Assembly: GCF_010183535.1 (NCBI RefSeq)
Contig: NC_071330.1
Span: 9,219,717-9,283,716, forward strand
From: Caenorhabditis remanei
Lineage: Eukaryota; Nematoda; Chromadorea; Rhabditida; Rhabditidae
Direction: 5' to 3'
Length of the DNA: 64,000 nt
Shown here: in pieces, positions 38,539 through 48,473 of the stretch
Position numbering within the stretch: position 1 is the first letter of the stretch
How the letters are laid out: each line of letters starts with the position of its first letter
Made by a program: the position numbers and the translations under genes
The notes under the pieces: model-generated
Seen by the model: only the letters and a program-made list of their open reading frames with translations
Told to the model about the DNA's origin: nothing
Database searches by the model: none

Positions 38539-40611
38539 ACTGAATCTGGAATTCGGGAATACATATTTCTCTTTCTTTCTCTTTTTGATGTCACACGAAA
38601 GATGTGCGAGCGACTCAATTGCACTTTCCTATTCTCACAAACTCTCCGAATTCATGACACTATTTCTATGGGTTTGTCTCGCGCAATCATCGTTGCTCCC
38701 GAGATTGAGACGCGAGAAAGGCGATGAAAAAAGAAGAAGATTTGCAACTTTTTTCTCAGTTTTGGATTTCTAGGATCGTGGGAGAAGATTGTCTATTTTA
38801 AACGTTTTTGAGAATCAGACATCTAACAAATTAAGGTCAGAAAACTGGATTTTATTCAAAAGATTCCAAAAACGATTTTTTAATAGATATTAATTTAAAA
38901 ATATGTCAAAACATTTTTCTCAAATTTCTCGAATTTTCCGCCTGATTTCTACACTTTTCGTTCTCAGACCCTCTAATTTGATAACAAAAATTACTATATC
39001 ATCTGATTTCGTAATCTTGACAACAGAAACACGGTATGACGACCTCTTTTCTGTTCTCCGTGCGTTTCTTCCATTTTTCTTCTATCCTAATTATTATGAA
39101 ACAAGTTAAAGGAGGGGAATGTGTGCTCTAAAGGTGGGCAAACAAAGTCTTTGGCTCATTGAGCTACTACCTCAGCGCTTCCGATTTGTCTCTCGTCAAA
39201 CACATACTGCGCCTCTCGAACTTTTTGGATCCTGGATGCTATGACTCTTAGTTTTTTTCCAACTTGTGAGAACTCAGTTATTTGGGTTCAATTATCAATT
39301 TATGATAGTGTTGATTCAGAATAAACACTAAAACAGCTTCTTTCGAGTCATGCACAGAATCACACGTATCGATATGGTGTCAAATTTCAAGTCGACGGAA
39401 AAAGAAGAAGAAGAAGCCAGACATTTTATACAGATGCGCGTGTATGTACTCTATGCGCGAGATGGCAGAAACCTCCTTTCCCATATGTTCTTCTTTTCTT
39501 GTACTCTAATGAATTGACGCAAAAAAGTATTTGAAGTCTAACTACGAGAAGTACATGCGAAAAAGATTTCCTGACAATCAGAGAAAAGCGTGCTCTCTTT
39601 TTTCTTTTCTTGCTTTCTTTCTTTTTCAGTGCTCTCAAATCGTTAAACTTTTCATTTTTCCTCCCTACTCTCCGAAAAGATAAAGTTGAAATCGTTTTAA
39701 AACTTGTAAAACAGTGAATTTCAAAATGGAAGATCAGTTTTCCGCAGACTCGACACTCCCAGAGCTGAATCCGGAAATTAGAATTGAATCTATTCTAATT
39801 CCAGCAGTCGGTCTTTTCCACCTATTCGCGGCTCCCACTCTAAATGTAGAAATGAAATCAATTTTCATAATATTCTGTGTCAAAGATATTCAAGTAGAGC
39901 CCTCAAGTTTTGTTAAGAGTAACGAAAACTGAGAAATGGCCAGAAAACGTTTATTTTTTCATTCTGACCTAGTTGGGAATATTCTCAGTTTTTTAAAAGA
40001 TGACCACCTACTGACAAAAATTTATTTTTTTTTGTTTGAACTTGAATAAAGACTGTCTGGGTAGGACCACGCATAGCCCACGGACATTCGTATAGACACC
40101 CAAAATCTGCTATTTCTATGAGTAATTCTATTTGTTGTGAACTCTCGACTGATTTCTCAATTCATAATATTTTTTTTTCTTTCCCTTTCTGTTCAGTCTC
40201 TCTACTGTTTATGACTCATATCAAAAATATCTGGCTCTTCAGATTCCGCAATACATTTGTTCTTCTTCTTTTCTCTTTCTCTCTCTCTTTTTATTCTTCT
40301 AATTCAATATCACTCACACCCATCTCACTGATAGAAACACCGCCATGCAAGTGAAAAATGTCTTTATGGTGATAGTGTGAAATGGAAAAGAGGAAAAGAA
40401 GGTCACATTACTATCAAAATTGGATGTTCTCTCACTCTCTTCGTCTCTCTTCAGTTTTATAATTCTTCTTTGTTTTCTCTCGTTTCTTTGACGGTTTCCG
40501 TTATGTTCTTTCCGTTTTGTGAGGTTATTATAGAAGAGGTTCGGATTGATTTATGCACTTCTCGTCTTTTTGAATTTCTCGAGTTTCTCAACTTTTGATG
40601 TTGACTTTCAG
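38539..40611. other. Intergenic between nars-2 and the four-TM gene
   Basis: Divergent promoter region of about 2.1 kb. It contains an 11-bp match to a let-7 seed complement (CTACTACCTCA, 39164-39174) and a short open frame at 39726 that could be an upstream exon but has no proven splice partner. Pyrimidine-rich tracts lie at 40160-40310 and 40430-40520. Nothing else is recognisable. Confidence 0.5.
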
Positions 40612-41580
40612 ATGGGTAAAGACTACAAGTACGGTGGTGGTTATCGCCCATATGGATACGCTCCGGCTCCAGCGGCTCCTTCAATGGAAATTACCATTAA
40701 TCAGGTAAATTTAGTTCTATTGAATCTCAAACTTCCACGACAATTTTTTGCAGAATCAAGGGTCATCAGCATCGTCCTTATCTAGATATGGTAATGCTTC
40801 TGCTTCATCTCTCCCACGTCGTTCCGCTCCTCCGTCAGCACCTCCACCGCCACCGCCAGAGTATTGTGTTCCCGATCAACCAGGATTCAATCCAATGTGG
40901 TTCGATCGTTTTCCAAGAAGGGAAAATCGGGGAATGTTCAGATTGTGCCTTGTTGAACTTATGTTAGCAGGTAGGGGTTTGAAGAAAAATAGAGATTGAA
41001 ACTTCAAATTTCAGTTGTAATTCTTGGTGGCGGAATCTGGTGTTATCGTGACACATCTGATTATTGTCCATATTATTCCGCTATTTGGACATCAGCCATT
41101 TACATTATCAATGCAATTGTTGGCTCAGCTGCGGCGAAAATGGGATCAATCAATCTGTATATGGGTCATTTAACATTATCTCTCGTTTCTGTTATGATGT
41201 GCTTGATTAGTGGAGGTCTATCAGCAAGAAACTGGGCATTGGTTGGAACTTATCATCATCCAAGAATCGATCGAGATGAAGCATTCTGTTTGCTAGGAAC
41301 ACATGATACAAGCAGGTGAGTACATTCAGCTATCTTACTTATAGCTATGATTTTTTCCAGAATTTCGTACATTTTTTCTCACATGGACAAGTACGATTTC
41401 GCGAAGTGTTTGTGGCAACTGAAAGTCGGAGTGGCTGTGAATTCCGTTCAATTTGTGGTTGCTGCTATCGAAGGTATCTTTTTTAACTTGTAAACTAACA
41501 AATCATATAACTTTTCAGTCTTCCTCAACATTCTGTCAGCAATTCTCTGCATGAAGCGAACATGTACTTCTTGTTTTTGA
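40612..41580 (+). CDS. Unrecognised four-transmembrane protein with Pro/Ser-rich N-terminus
   Basis: Exons 40612-40704, 40754-40970, 41015-41315, 41361-41473 and 41519-41580 join in frame, about 261 residues. The ATG directly follows a strong acceptor (TTGACTTTCAG|ATGGG), so the message is probably trans-spliced right at the start codon. The cytosolic N-terminus is Tyr/Gly/Pro-rich (DYKYGGGYRPYGYAP, then APPSAPPPPPPEY). Four hydrophobic spans follow: LCLVELMLAVVILGGG, SAIWTSAIYIINAIVGSA, MGHLTLSLVSVMMCLIS, and VAVNSVQFVVAAIEVFLNIL. It ends with a cysteine-rich tail (CMKRTCTSCF) that may be palmitoylated. The topology resembles tetraspan/MARVEL-type proteins, but I cannot place the family. AATAAA is at 41821. 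Confidence 0.85.
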
Positions 41581-42006
41581 ATGTTATCATGCAAGTTATA
41601 AACTATACGGTTTTCTCTACTCATTTTTTCTGCCATACATAATGCATTATCCAGTAAAACCTACGCATTCTAGTTTTATTTATGTGCAAATTTTCACTTT
41701 TCTTCATTATATTTCTCTCCTCTCTCCCACGCAGTGCTTTATTTTCATGCATGTATGAAAAATACCAACCTGTCCATTTTTTGAAGAATTTTCTCGATCA
41801 AATTTGTTGCTTTCGTCTGAAATAAATTTATATTTTTCATGTCTAACCCGACAACTCAAGCAGAATTAGGGCATTTCTACCATTTGCGACCGAATTATAA
41901 ATTTGCGAATAATGATAATTTATCGAAAAATCATCACAAGAACAAAGAAAATGGAAACAACAAAACGGAACGATAAAAAGCTATAATCTAGAAGAAAAAG
42001 ACATAA
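41581..42006. other. 3' region between convergent genes
   Basis: 426 bp holding the 3' UTRs of the four-TM gene (AATAAA at 41821-41826) and of tin-10. No further feature seen. Confidence 0.6.
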
Positions 42007-42812
42007 CTATTGTTGAGCTAATTTTTGAAGAGCGGCTTCATCTCCTTGTGACATGTTTGTTAGCCGTTTTCCAAGTTTCTCGTGGACATCAAGGTACTTA
42101 GCAACGCATCGATCCAGACACACTGCTTCTCCCTGAAATGTCTTAATTTTAAGAATAGAAATCAAATGTAGGTGAGCAATGTTTCAGATCCGAGATTCCG
42201 GATTTACTTGCGTACAGCTCTGCTATGTTTTCTAGAAAATGTGATATCAGAGACTCAGACAACTCGATACTAATCTAATTCAAGTAAATTTAGAGACTAA
42301 CGCGACCCAGTTAGATTGACGCACAGTCTAATTAGTCTACGATTTCGTGTAATTAGACTACAATTTTGTCTAATCCAACTAACATACAATCTAATTAGAC
42401 TTACCTGTCTAATTAGACTTTAAAAACGAGCTAATCTAACTAGATTGTATTTAGATTGCTATTCTGTCTAATTAGACTAACATCGAGTTGCCTGAGGATG
42501 CTTATAAATATAAGTAATCAATTGGAAACTGGAAAAGTTACTAGTGACATCAGAATTAGATTTGGATTGGTTTTGTTGAATTGATCGTGGGATTTTGAGG
42601 GACATACTTTTGTCAATTCAGACTCTTTGAAAGCGGTGGCGATGCACTTGGCTTGACAAGCGTTGGTCATCCGACGGTACATATCCGACATCATTTCTAC
42701 CTGAAATGAAACAAAAAATCACATCTATACAATACAAAGCTTGAAAATAAAAATAAAACGATTAATTCACCTCAAGCTCAGCAACCTGCTGCATTTGTGC
42801 GTCTGTCGCCAT
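42007..42812 (-). CDS. tin-10: Mitochondrial import inner-membrane chaperone Tim10
   Basis: Small Tim chaperone of the intermembrane space that escorts hydrophobic precursors with Tim9 to the TIM22 complex. Exons 42771-42812, 42608-42700 and 42007-42132 sum to 86 codons plus stop, the usual Tim10 size. The twin CX3C motif is complete (CQAKC and CLDRC), flanked by MYRRMTNA and VAKYLDVHEKLGKRL. A good acceptor (CCCAGAATTCAG) lies 4 nt before the ATG, consistent with trans-splicing. The TM2-domain gene lies upstream on the same strand; the 860-bp gap is mostly a 541-bp transposable element. The second intron carries another element (42254-42496). Confidence 0.96.
42254..42496. mobile_element. 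Inverted-repeat element rich in TCTAATTAGACT in a tin-10 intron
   Basis: The left end CTCAGACAACTCGATACTAA is mirrored at the right by TTAGACTAACATCGAGTTGCCTGAG. The interior holds several copies of the self-complementary core TCTAATTAGACT and variants. About 243 bp, no coding capacity. It occupies about half of intron 2 of tin-10. I could not define a clear target duplication, so the superfamily is unknown. Confidence 0.75.
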
Positions 42813-43672
42813 TTTTCTGAATTCTGGGAATGGAGAATTGGACCACAGTTTACAACTAAGCAAGAATATGAATTGGAAGTCAACCATAACATCATTAAGC
42901 CCATAATAGTAGCAAAAAACTTATTTATTTTATGAAACATGAAAAATTAATATTTTATAAACATTAGAGCAAAATTTTTGTCCTTCGAAGTTACTGGCAT
43001 CCGTCGCAAGTGTAAAATGAGAAGTTGGTGTGACTGTCAAATGTGAAAAAATAGTACTATTATTATTTCAATAGTCGTATTAAAAGTACACGGTCTCCCA
43101 GCCTCCGAAAAAGAACTGCAAAGAAATTTTTGAGAAAATTGCAGGTCTGCAACTGTATTACTTTAAATTTTAGCGTAAAGCTCTCTTGGCTCTTGGGAGT
43201 AAGCAAATTTCAGTTTTAAAATTATTCTGAGTGCATTATTCACCCATTCAATGCAAAAAATCCTGGTTTCAGAAATTATCTCAGGTGGAAAAGTCAATTT
43301 TTTTCGTAAATATCTATCAGCGTTTTTAATTCGGAACATTATCAAACGAAAAATAGCCCAAAACATGCGGCAGAAGTTTATACACATTTCTGATGGACAA
43401 GGAGCACATTTGGCTCATCAGTTTCCGAGAAATCGATCAAATTTCGAAAACCTCGTGATTTTTTGCTATTTTCTCTGAAACTAATGAGCCAAATGTGATC
43501 CTTGTCCATCAGAAATGTGTACAAACTTCTGCTGCATGTTGTAGACCTACAATTTTCTCTAAAGTTTCATTTTGTGAGAGTAGATAAAAAATTTCCTTAC
43601 AGTTTTTTTCCGAAGGCTGGGAGACCGTGAAGTAGAATTTTTTGACTCGTCTGCAATTTTCTATTTAAAAAC
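42813..43672. other. Gap between the TM2-domain gene and tin-10
   Basis: 860 bp. Most of it is the inverted-repeat element at 43089-43629; without that insertion the two same-strand genes would be about 320 bp apart. Confidence 0.7.
43089..43629. mobile_element. Foldback element with CACGGTCTCC ends, carrying a nested insertion
   Basis: The left end CACGGTCTCCCAGCCTCCG is inverted at the right end (CGAAGGCTGGGAGACCGTG). The two flanks share AAGTA. The arms pair far inward: the left CAGAAGTTTATACACATTTC and the right GAAATGTGTACAAACTTCTG, around a centre near 43435-43475. The left arm is interrupted between GCAAC and ATGCGG by about 208 bp (43154-43361) absent from the right arm, with AAC on both sides of the interruption. 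Confidence 0.8.
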
Positions 43673-44375
43673 TCATCTTATTCTTTGAACTTTGGGACCG
43701 TAATACGCTATCGCATAGTCTGTTCCATCAGCGGGTCCCAATAGTTGGAGACTGATAAGGATAATATCGACGAGCCAAAACACGAAAAGACCGCCCAATG
43801 AGAACATTTTGATGAGACCTGGAAAGTGAATAATTCATAAGCATACAAAATTTTTAATGAAATTTCTAACCTAAAGCATAATACCCGAGGTAAATACGAT
43901 CGATTCCGAAAAATCCGAGGAAAATGGATAGAAGGACTGCAGTTGTGTAGTTTATATGAGCCCCGTAGTGACATCCATCCGGAATCTGAAAATAGATACG
44001 AAATGACTAATTAAAAGTTTCCAAGGAATGAATAAATACCGTCTTATTGAAGACTCCAAATTGATCCTTTCCGATACATTTTACATGTTCTGCCGATTCA
44101 CACATCACTGGAAACTTTTTGGAAAAATTACAATTTGATATTTTTATCACCTTGAATCGAGTTATTAGCAGAACAAGTTACCGATTGTTGAGTAATCGGA
44201 TCTACTGCGTAGTTTTTACATAGGTACCTGAAAATGCAGTGAATTGAAATATTTCGAAGGCCTAAAAGTTTTCTCACTGAGTTGAATCCAAATCAATGCA
44301 GTAGACAGTTGCATCACTTGCCGATAATACAATCAGCGACAATGATACAAGCAACTGGAAAGTGACGGGTCGCAT
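43673..44375 (-). CDS. TM2-domain membrane protein (TM2D1-like)
   Basis: Starting at 44375 gives a signal peptide (MRPVTFQLLVSLSLIVLSAS), then a short luminal region with cysteines (YCID, YLCKNYA, VTCSANN, MCESAEHVKC, PDGCHYGA). The TM2 domain ends the protein: span 1 (AVLLSIFLGFFGIDRIYLGYYA) with the DRF-like turn motif in the form DRI; span 2 (MFSLGGLFVFWLVDIILISL); then GPADGTDYAIAYYGPK, as in the TM2D1/2/3 family. This family is linked to Notch signalling and amyloid-beta binding in other animals. About six exons. A longer frame beginning at 44544 would remove the signal peptide at the N-terminus, so I prefer 44375. It may be the first gene of an operon with tin-10. Confidence 0.88.
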
Positions 44376-44804
44376 CGCATTTCCACGGACGACCAGACTG
44401 AAAATAAGAATATTTTGATGAAAAAAAAGTTAGACGATGGAAGAAAAGTAGTAAGAGCAAACTGAAAAATCCTATTGGAAAATGTAAAGAAAGTGCGCTC
44501 AACTGAGAAATGCCATTCGACGGAGACCCAGAGATGTCAGACACTATGAGAAAAATGCAAACATTTAAATGAATGAATGGTCAACAAAGCTGTCGAAATG
44601 GTTGAAAGATTAGAGAAAACAAAAACCAATTAATCATGAAGCCAACTTGAATCTCAGTGGTGTCAGGCAAATTTTTGTTTTCGTTTCGAAACAAAATTAG
44701 AGGTTGTATTAAATATTCCGTGTAAACTATTTTCCACGATGCTAATTTGGAAAATAAAATGAAACTCAGATGAAATGTGAAATCAATCATTTTTCAATAT
44801 CATA
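44376..44804. other. Divergent promoter region
   Basis: 429 bp between the TM2-domain gene (-) and the kinase gene (+). AT-rich, no recognised gene or site. Confidence 0.55.
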
Positions 44805-46275
44805 ATGAGCAGTGAACAGCTGCACGATTCTCGCGGAATGCCACAAGTAAGATATTTTCGATACTGTAAATTAGGTATCTTTACGGTCAGGCTGGATTAA
44901 TTATCGAACATCAGAGCAGTGACCAAAAATGGAAAGTGTTGCGAAATATCTACTCAGGACCATTTTCTGATGTGTATGTCGTTGCAGATGTAAGAAATTG
45001 TATAGGATATTGGAATTAAAAGCTGAAGCTTGAAATTTTAGGTGGTAACAAATGAAAAGTATGCTATGAAATGCGAAAGGCAGGAGGGAAATACGCGCCC
45101 TGTTCTGAAGTTAGACGTTCTTGTTTTAATGGCGACAAAAGGATTGAAAGGATTTCCAAAATTTGTAGCGGCTGGGAGAACAGATGTTTATAGGTTTCAA
45201 AGAATGAGTTGAGTAGTTCATTAACCTTTTAGAACTTTCAGGTACTGTATAATGCAACTCGTTGGACCCGATCTTGGACGCTTGCGTCGCACTCGCCCAG
45301 AACGTCGCTTTTCTCTTCCAACAGCTCTTCAAATTCTCGGACAAACTCTAAGACGTCTTGAAGATCTTCACAAATGCGGATGGTTATGTCGTGACGTGAA
45401 AGCTCCTAATTTCTGTATTGGGATCGGGGAACACGAGTCTACTGTTTACATTCTTGATTTTGGATTTGCTAGAAAGTTTATGTGAGTGCCAACATGCATC
45501 AATCTCACCACTTTGAATTGACGAAGTTATGCTGACTACTATAAGATCTTTACAGAGACAAGGAAGGAAAAATCATTCCACCGAGAAGCGCCGCAGCTTT
45601 AATGGGCACCTTTCAGTATTGTGCTGTTTCTGCTCATTCTCATAAGGACCAATGTGCTCGGGACGATTTAGAAAGTTGGTTCTATATGGCTATTGAACTG
45701 CTCAAAGGGCCTCTACCATGGGCTAATATCGACGGGCATAAAAACCACAAATTAATCGGTGATGCTAAAATGGAAATGCGAACGGAACCAGCGAGATCTG
45801 AATTTTTCGAGGGAGTACCGAAACAATTCAATGAGATTCTCTCCATATTGGATTCAACATCATTTTTTGATCGCCCCGATTACAAGCGTCTTAGTGAATT
45901 GCTAAGAGAGGCTGCTGCCGAACATCAAGTGACTATGAAAGAACCCTTGGATTGGCAAAATAATGAGCGAATGCAGCAGAAGGCTATATTCGTCGGGGAG
46001 CTTGGGGAATCTCATCAAGCTTCAGCAAAACTAGATGCAAAAGATAATCCAAACGAGTCTATGGACATCGAATTTGACGAAATACCGTGAGAAGTAATTT
46101 TTAACAAGTTCACGCAATTTTTCATTTACAGTGGGAAGGACACCGTTTCGAAGTCATTAAGTGCGGAAAAGACATGTACTAGTAAGGTTTCTAAATATCT
46201 TGATATTAATCAATTTTTGTTTTAGAAGAAATCGAAACGGTAAAAGCAAAGAGCAAAGAAAATTCGAAAGAGTGA
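44805..46275 (+). CDS. CK1/TTBK-like protein kinase (possible spe-6 orthologue)
   Basis: A casein-kinase-1-like kinase of the group expanded in nematodes. Exons begin 44805 (MSSEQLHDSRGMPQ), then about 44925-44990, 45042-45193, 45241-45481, 45555-46087, 46131-46181 and 46226-46275. The nucleotide loop is unusual (YSGPFSDVYVV). The ATP lysine is in KYAMKCE near residue 59. The catalytic loop is CRDVKAPNF rather than HRD, with Asp and Lys kept, and DFG is intact (ILDFGFARKF). Then come GTFQYCAVSAH and the CK1/TTBK-type ARDDLESWFYMAIEL. The tail is acidic, then Lys/Ser-rich. The nearby C. elegans cluster contains spe-6, a sperm CK1 kinase, and this may be its orthologue, but I did not compare the sequences. 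AATAAA is near 46308. Confidence 0.88.
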
Positions 46276-46647
46276 ACTAAGCAAATTTTTTAAGTTTTGA
46301 ATGAGAAATAAATAATTTATTGATTTCACAATTCATCCGAACAAGAAACGCGTGGGGGGACCAAACGACAAGTTGAGAACGTGTGCCCTTGCATGCGCCT
46401 TTAACTACGGTCACTGTAGAAACTTGTTTACTTATTTACACGGTCTCCTAGGATGACTTTAGCGCCTAAATTTAGGGGGCAGATTACGTTATCAAACGTG
46501 GGATGTCACGAAACATTCCAGGATGACGTAATTTGCACCTAAAATCGTCCTAGGAGACCGTGTTATTTAAATACATTAATTTTTAGATCTGTCTTCGAAA
46601 TAGTCAGTGACGTTTTTTCTGTAACAACTGTTCCGTGATATTCAAAA
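46276..46647. other. Intergenic with a small inverted-repeat element
   Basis: 372 bp between two same-strand genes. It holds the kinase 3' UTR and the element at 46439-46562. An acceptor-like TTTTTAG near 46588 could serve trans-splicing of the next gene. Confidence 0.55.
46439..46562. mobile_element. Short inverted-repeat element with CACGGTCTCC ends
   Basis: Begins CACGGTCTCCTAGGATGACT and ends with the inverse (CGTCCTAGGAGACCGTG); 124 bp. TTATTTA occurs directly on both flanks (46432-46438 and 46563-46569), a likely 7-bp target duplication. It shares the first ten bases with the larger element at 43089-43629. Confidence 0.85.
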
Positions 46648-48100
46648 ATGGAATTCGAGCGACCACCAAACTTCAAAGTGCCGTTGTCGAAAACAATGGA
46701 GATGGTGACAGTCAAAGAAGATGTAAGTTCATATCAAAACAACCATAAACAGGATATTATGTTCAGCTCCTACATAGAAACCCAAAGGCATTTCTGGACT
46801 ATGAGTTGTTCAAGCTGCGTGTTTTAACCAATGTAGATGTCGATCATACGGAAGGTGCGTATTCTTTGTTACAATTTACTATTCTGATTGTACATTTGTA
46901 GTGTTATATAGCGTGGCTGATGGAAAGAATGTGCTAGCGACTTTCGAAAAACTCAAGAGAGAAGTGCAAGATCTCCAGTTTGCTGATGCTTGTGGGGTTT
47001 GTGAAAACTTCATTTCGTCCTTACCGAACCAACAACATTTCAGCCGAAACTGAAACTGACTCCTGTAGCTTCCTATTTCGATTGTGTTGGTAGTATGAAG
47101 TTTTCGGAAATCAAGTTTATCACAAAAAAAGAAAATTTCAAACCAGTGGAAATTCATTTGTCGCTCCAGGATCAGCCGAGTTAGTTAATAATGAGTAATT
47201 AATTATTTGTATAATTATTTTTTTTTTCAGAATCTGTTCTTTCCTCGAAAGCTTCAACTGGTAAAGCCATAAGATTGAAGATTGCGAAAAAGGTTCCATC
47301 ATGTACAAGACTGAAGGATTCATTCAGGTAAGAATAATCTGTTTTGACTGGAATATCACACTTTCTTTGTAGTCAATTCATGAACGGTGGTGGTTTGTTG
47401 ATCGACTTTATCACGCTTTCTCTGTGGCCGGCACTTGTCATAGCTGAAGAACAAGAAAGAGAAGAATTAAACGTCAGAAAAGACGCTGAGAAAAAACAAA
47501 AACTTTGTGATACATCCCGTCCTGATGGTTCACGATTATGTTCTGGAAGAGATCGTACCCCAACATTCAGCAAAGATGGACTTCATCGTGATTCCAACCA
47601 AGGATATAGAGTCCATTCAATGAAAATTGATGAAGGAAGTTTCAATGCCAAAGGGTCACGAATTCCACACCGACACGGTAACTCATTCTTACCTTCGTAG
47701 CCCTAAAATGTATAAGTGTTTCATCTCAGAAGCCACAGTTCCGCGCGAACCAAGATCGTTTCCTCGAAACCACGGACATTTCAATACAGTACCACCTTAT
47801 CAAGGTCACATGGGTGGTATTTATGGAGGAAACTTCTCTGGATCCCGACACCATGATAATTTACCGATTCCCCCTTTGATTGAAATATCTTCACAACCAT
47901 CCTATTATGGTACCGAATACTCTGAATTCCCACAACCGCACTCGCAGTCACAACCGACGTATTATGAAGACAACAAATCGTATATAGAAAGAGAAAGAGG
48001 CGGTGGACGGTATGGCCCTGAACGTGAAGTTCATAGAGGAAGTGATGATAAGGACTGGCGCAAAGACCTGAACCTTCCCACCATCCCTTCGAATAATTGA
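46648..48100 (+). CDS. Unrecognised protein with Gly/Tyr/Pro-rich tail
   Basis: I do not recognise a family. About seven exons starting MEFERPPNFKVPLSKTMEM; all joins can be kept in frame to the stop at 48100. The N-terminal half looks folded (ELFKLRVLTNVDVDHTE, FEKLKREVQDLQFADACG, ASYFDCVGSMKFSEIKF, GKAIRLKIAKKVPSC), possibly a small beta-rich domain repeated once. A hydrophobic segment (GLLIDFITLSLWPALVIAEE) precedes a charged helix (REELNVRKDAEKKQK). The last exon is disordered: Gly/His/Pro/Tyr-rich with GRYGPEREVHRGSDD, resembling RNA-granule or prion-like tails. It lies 373 bp downstream of the kinase on the same strand, so an operon is possible. Confidence 0.75.
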
Positions 48101-48473
48101 GTTCCAAGTTTGTTCATTCTTTTGACCATCAACAATTCATGACGGTCCCTTCATTGTCATTTCGATATTTCTCGCTCTGTTCTTGTCTTCTTTTTTATAC
48201 ACACCAAATATGTAATTGGGATTTTTAATGAAATTTTTTTAGCGCTTTTCATCAGTTTTTTTTTCAACTCATGGAACAAAATCAATTCAAACCTCAAACG
48301 TTTTCTTTAAAAGTTAATCATGGATTGTGAGTTGACTTCGGACAAAAAAAAACGTTTTTATTAAATCAAATTTAAGGTAGGAGTCATTATTGCTGATAAG
48401 GAAACTGATAGATAGAGAAAAAACACTTGTAAGTAAAATAATGAAGAAAAATGAATATCATTTAAATAACTGT
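48101..48473. other. 3' region between convergent genes
   Basis: 373 bp holding the 3' ends of the unrecognised gene (+) and such-1 (-). No other feature seen. Confidence 0.55.

Noticed and set aside
39100..39200. let-7-like microRNA on the minus strand (TGAGGTAGTAG)
   Set aside because: The flanks do not form a precursor hairpin with a matching star strand; only small local stems are seen.
39726..39932. Possible coding exon beginning MEDQFSADSTLPEL
   Set aside because: The first 25 residues look plausible, but no in-frame splice to 40612 was convincing; it could be an alternative exon of the four-TM gene.
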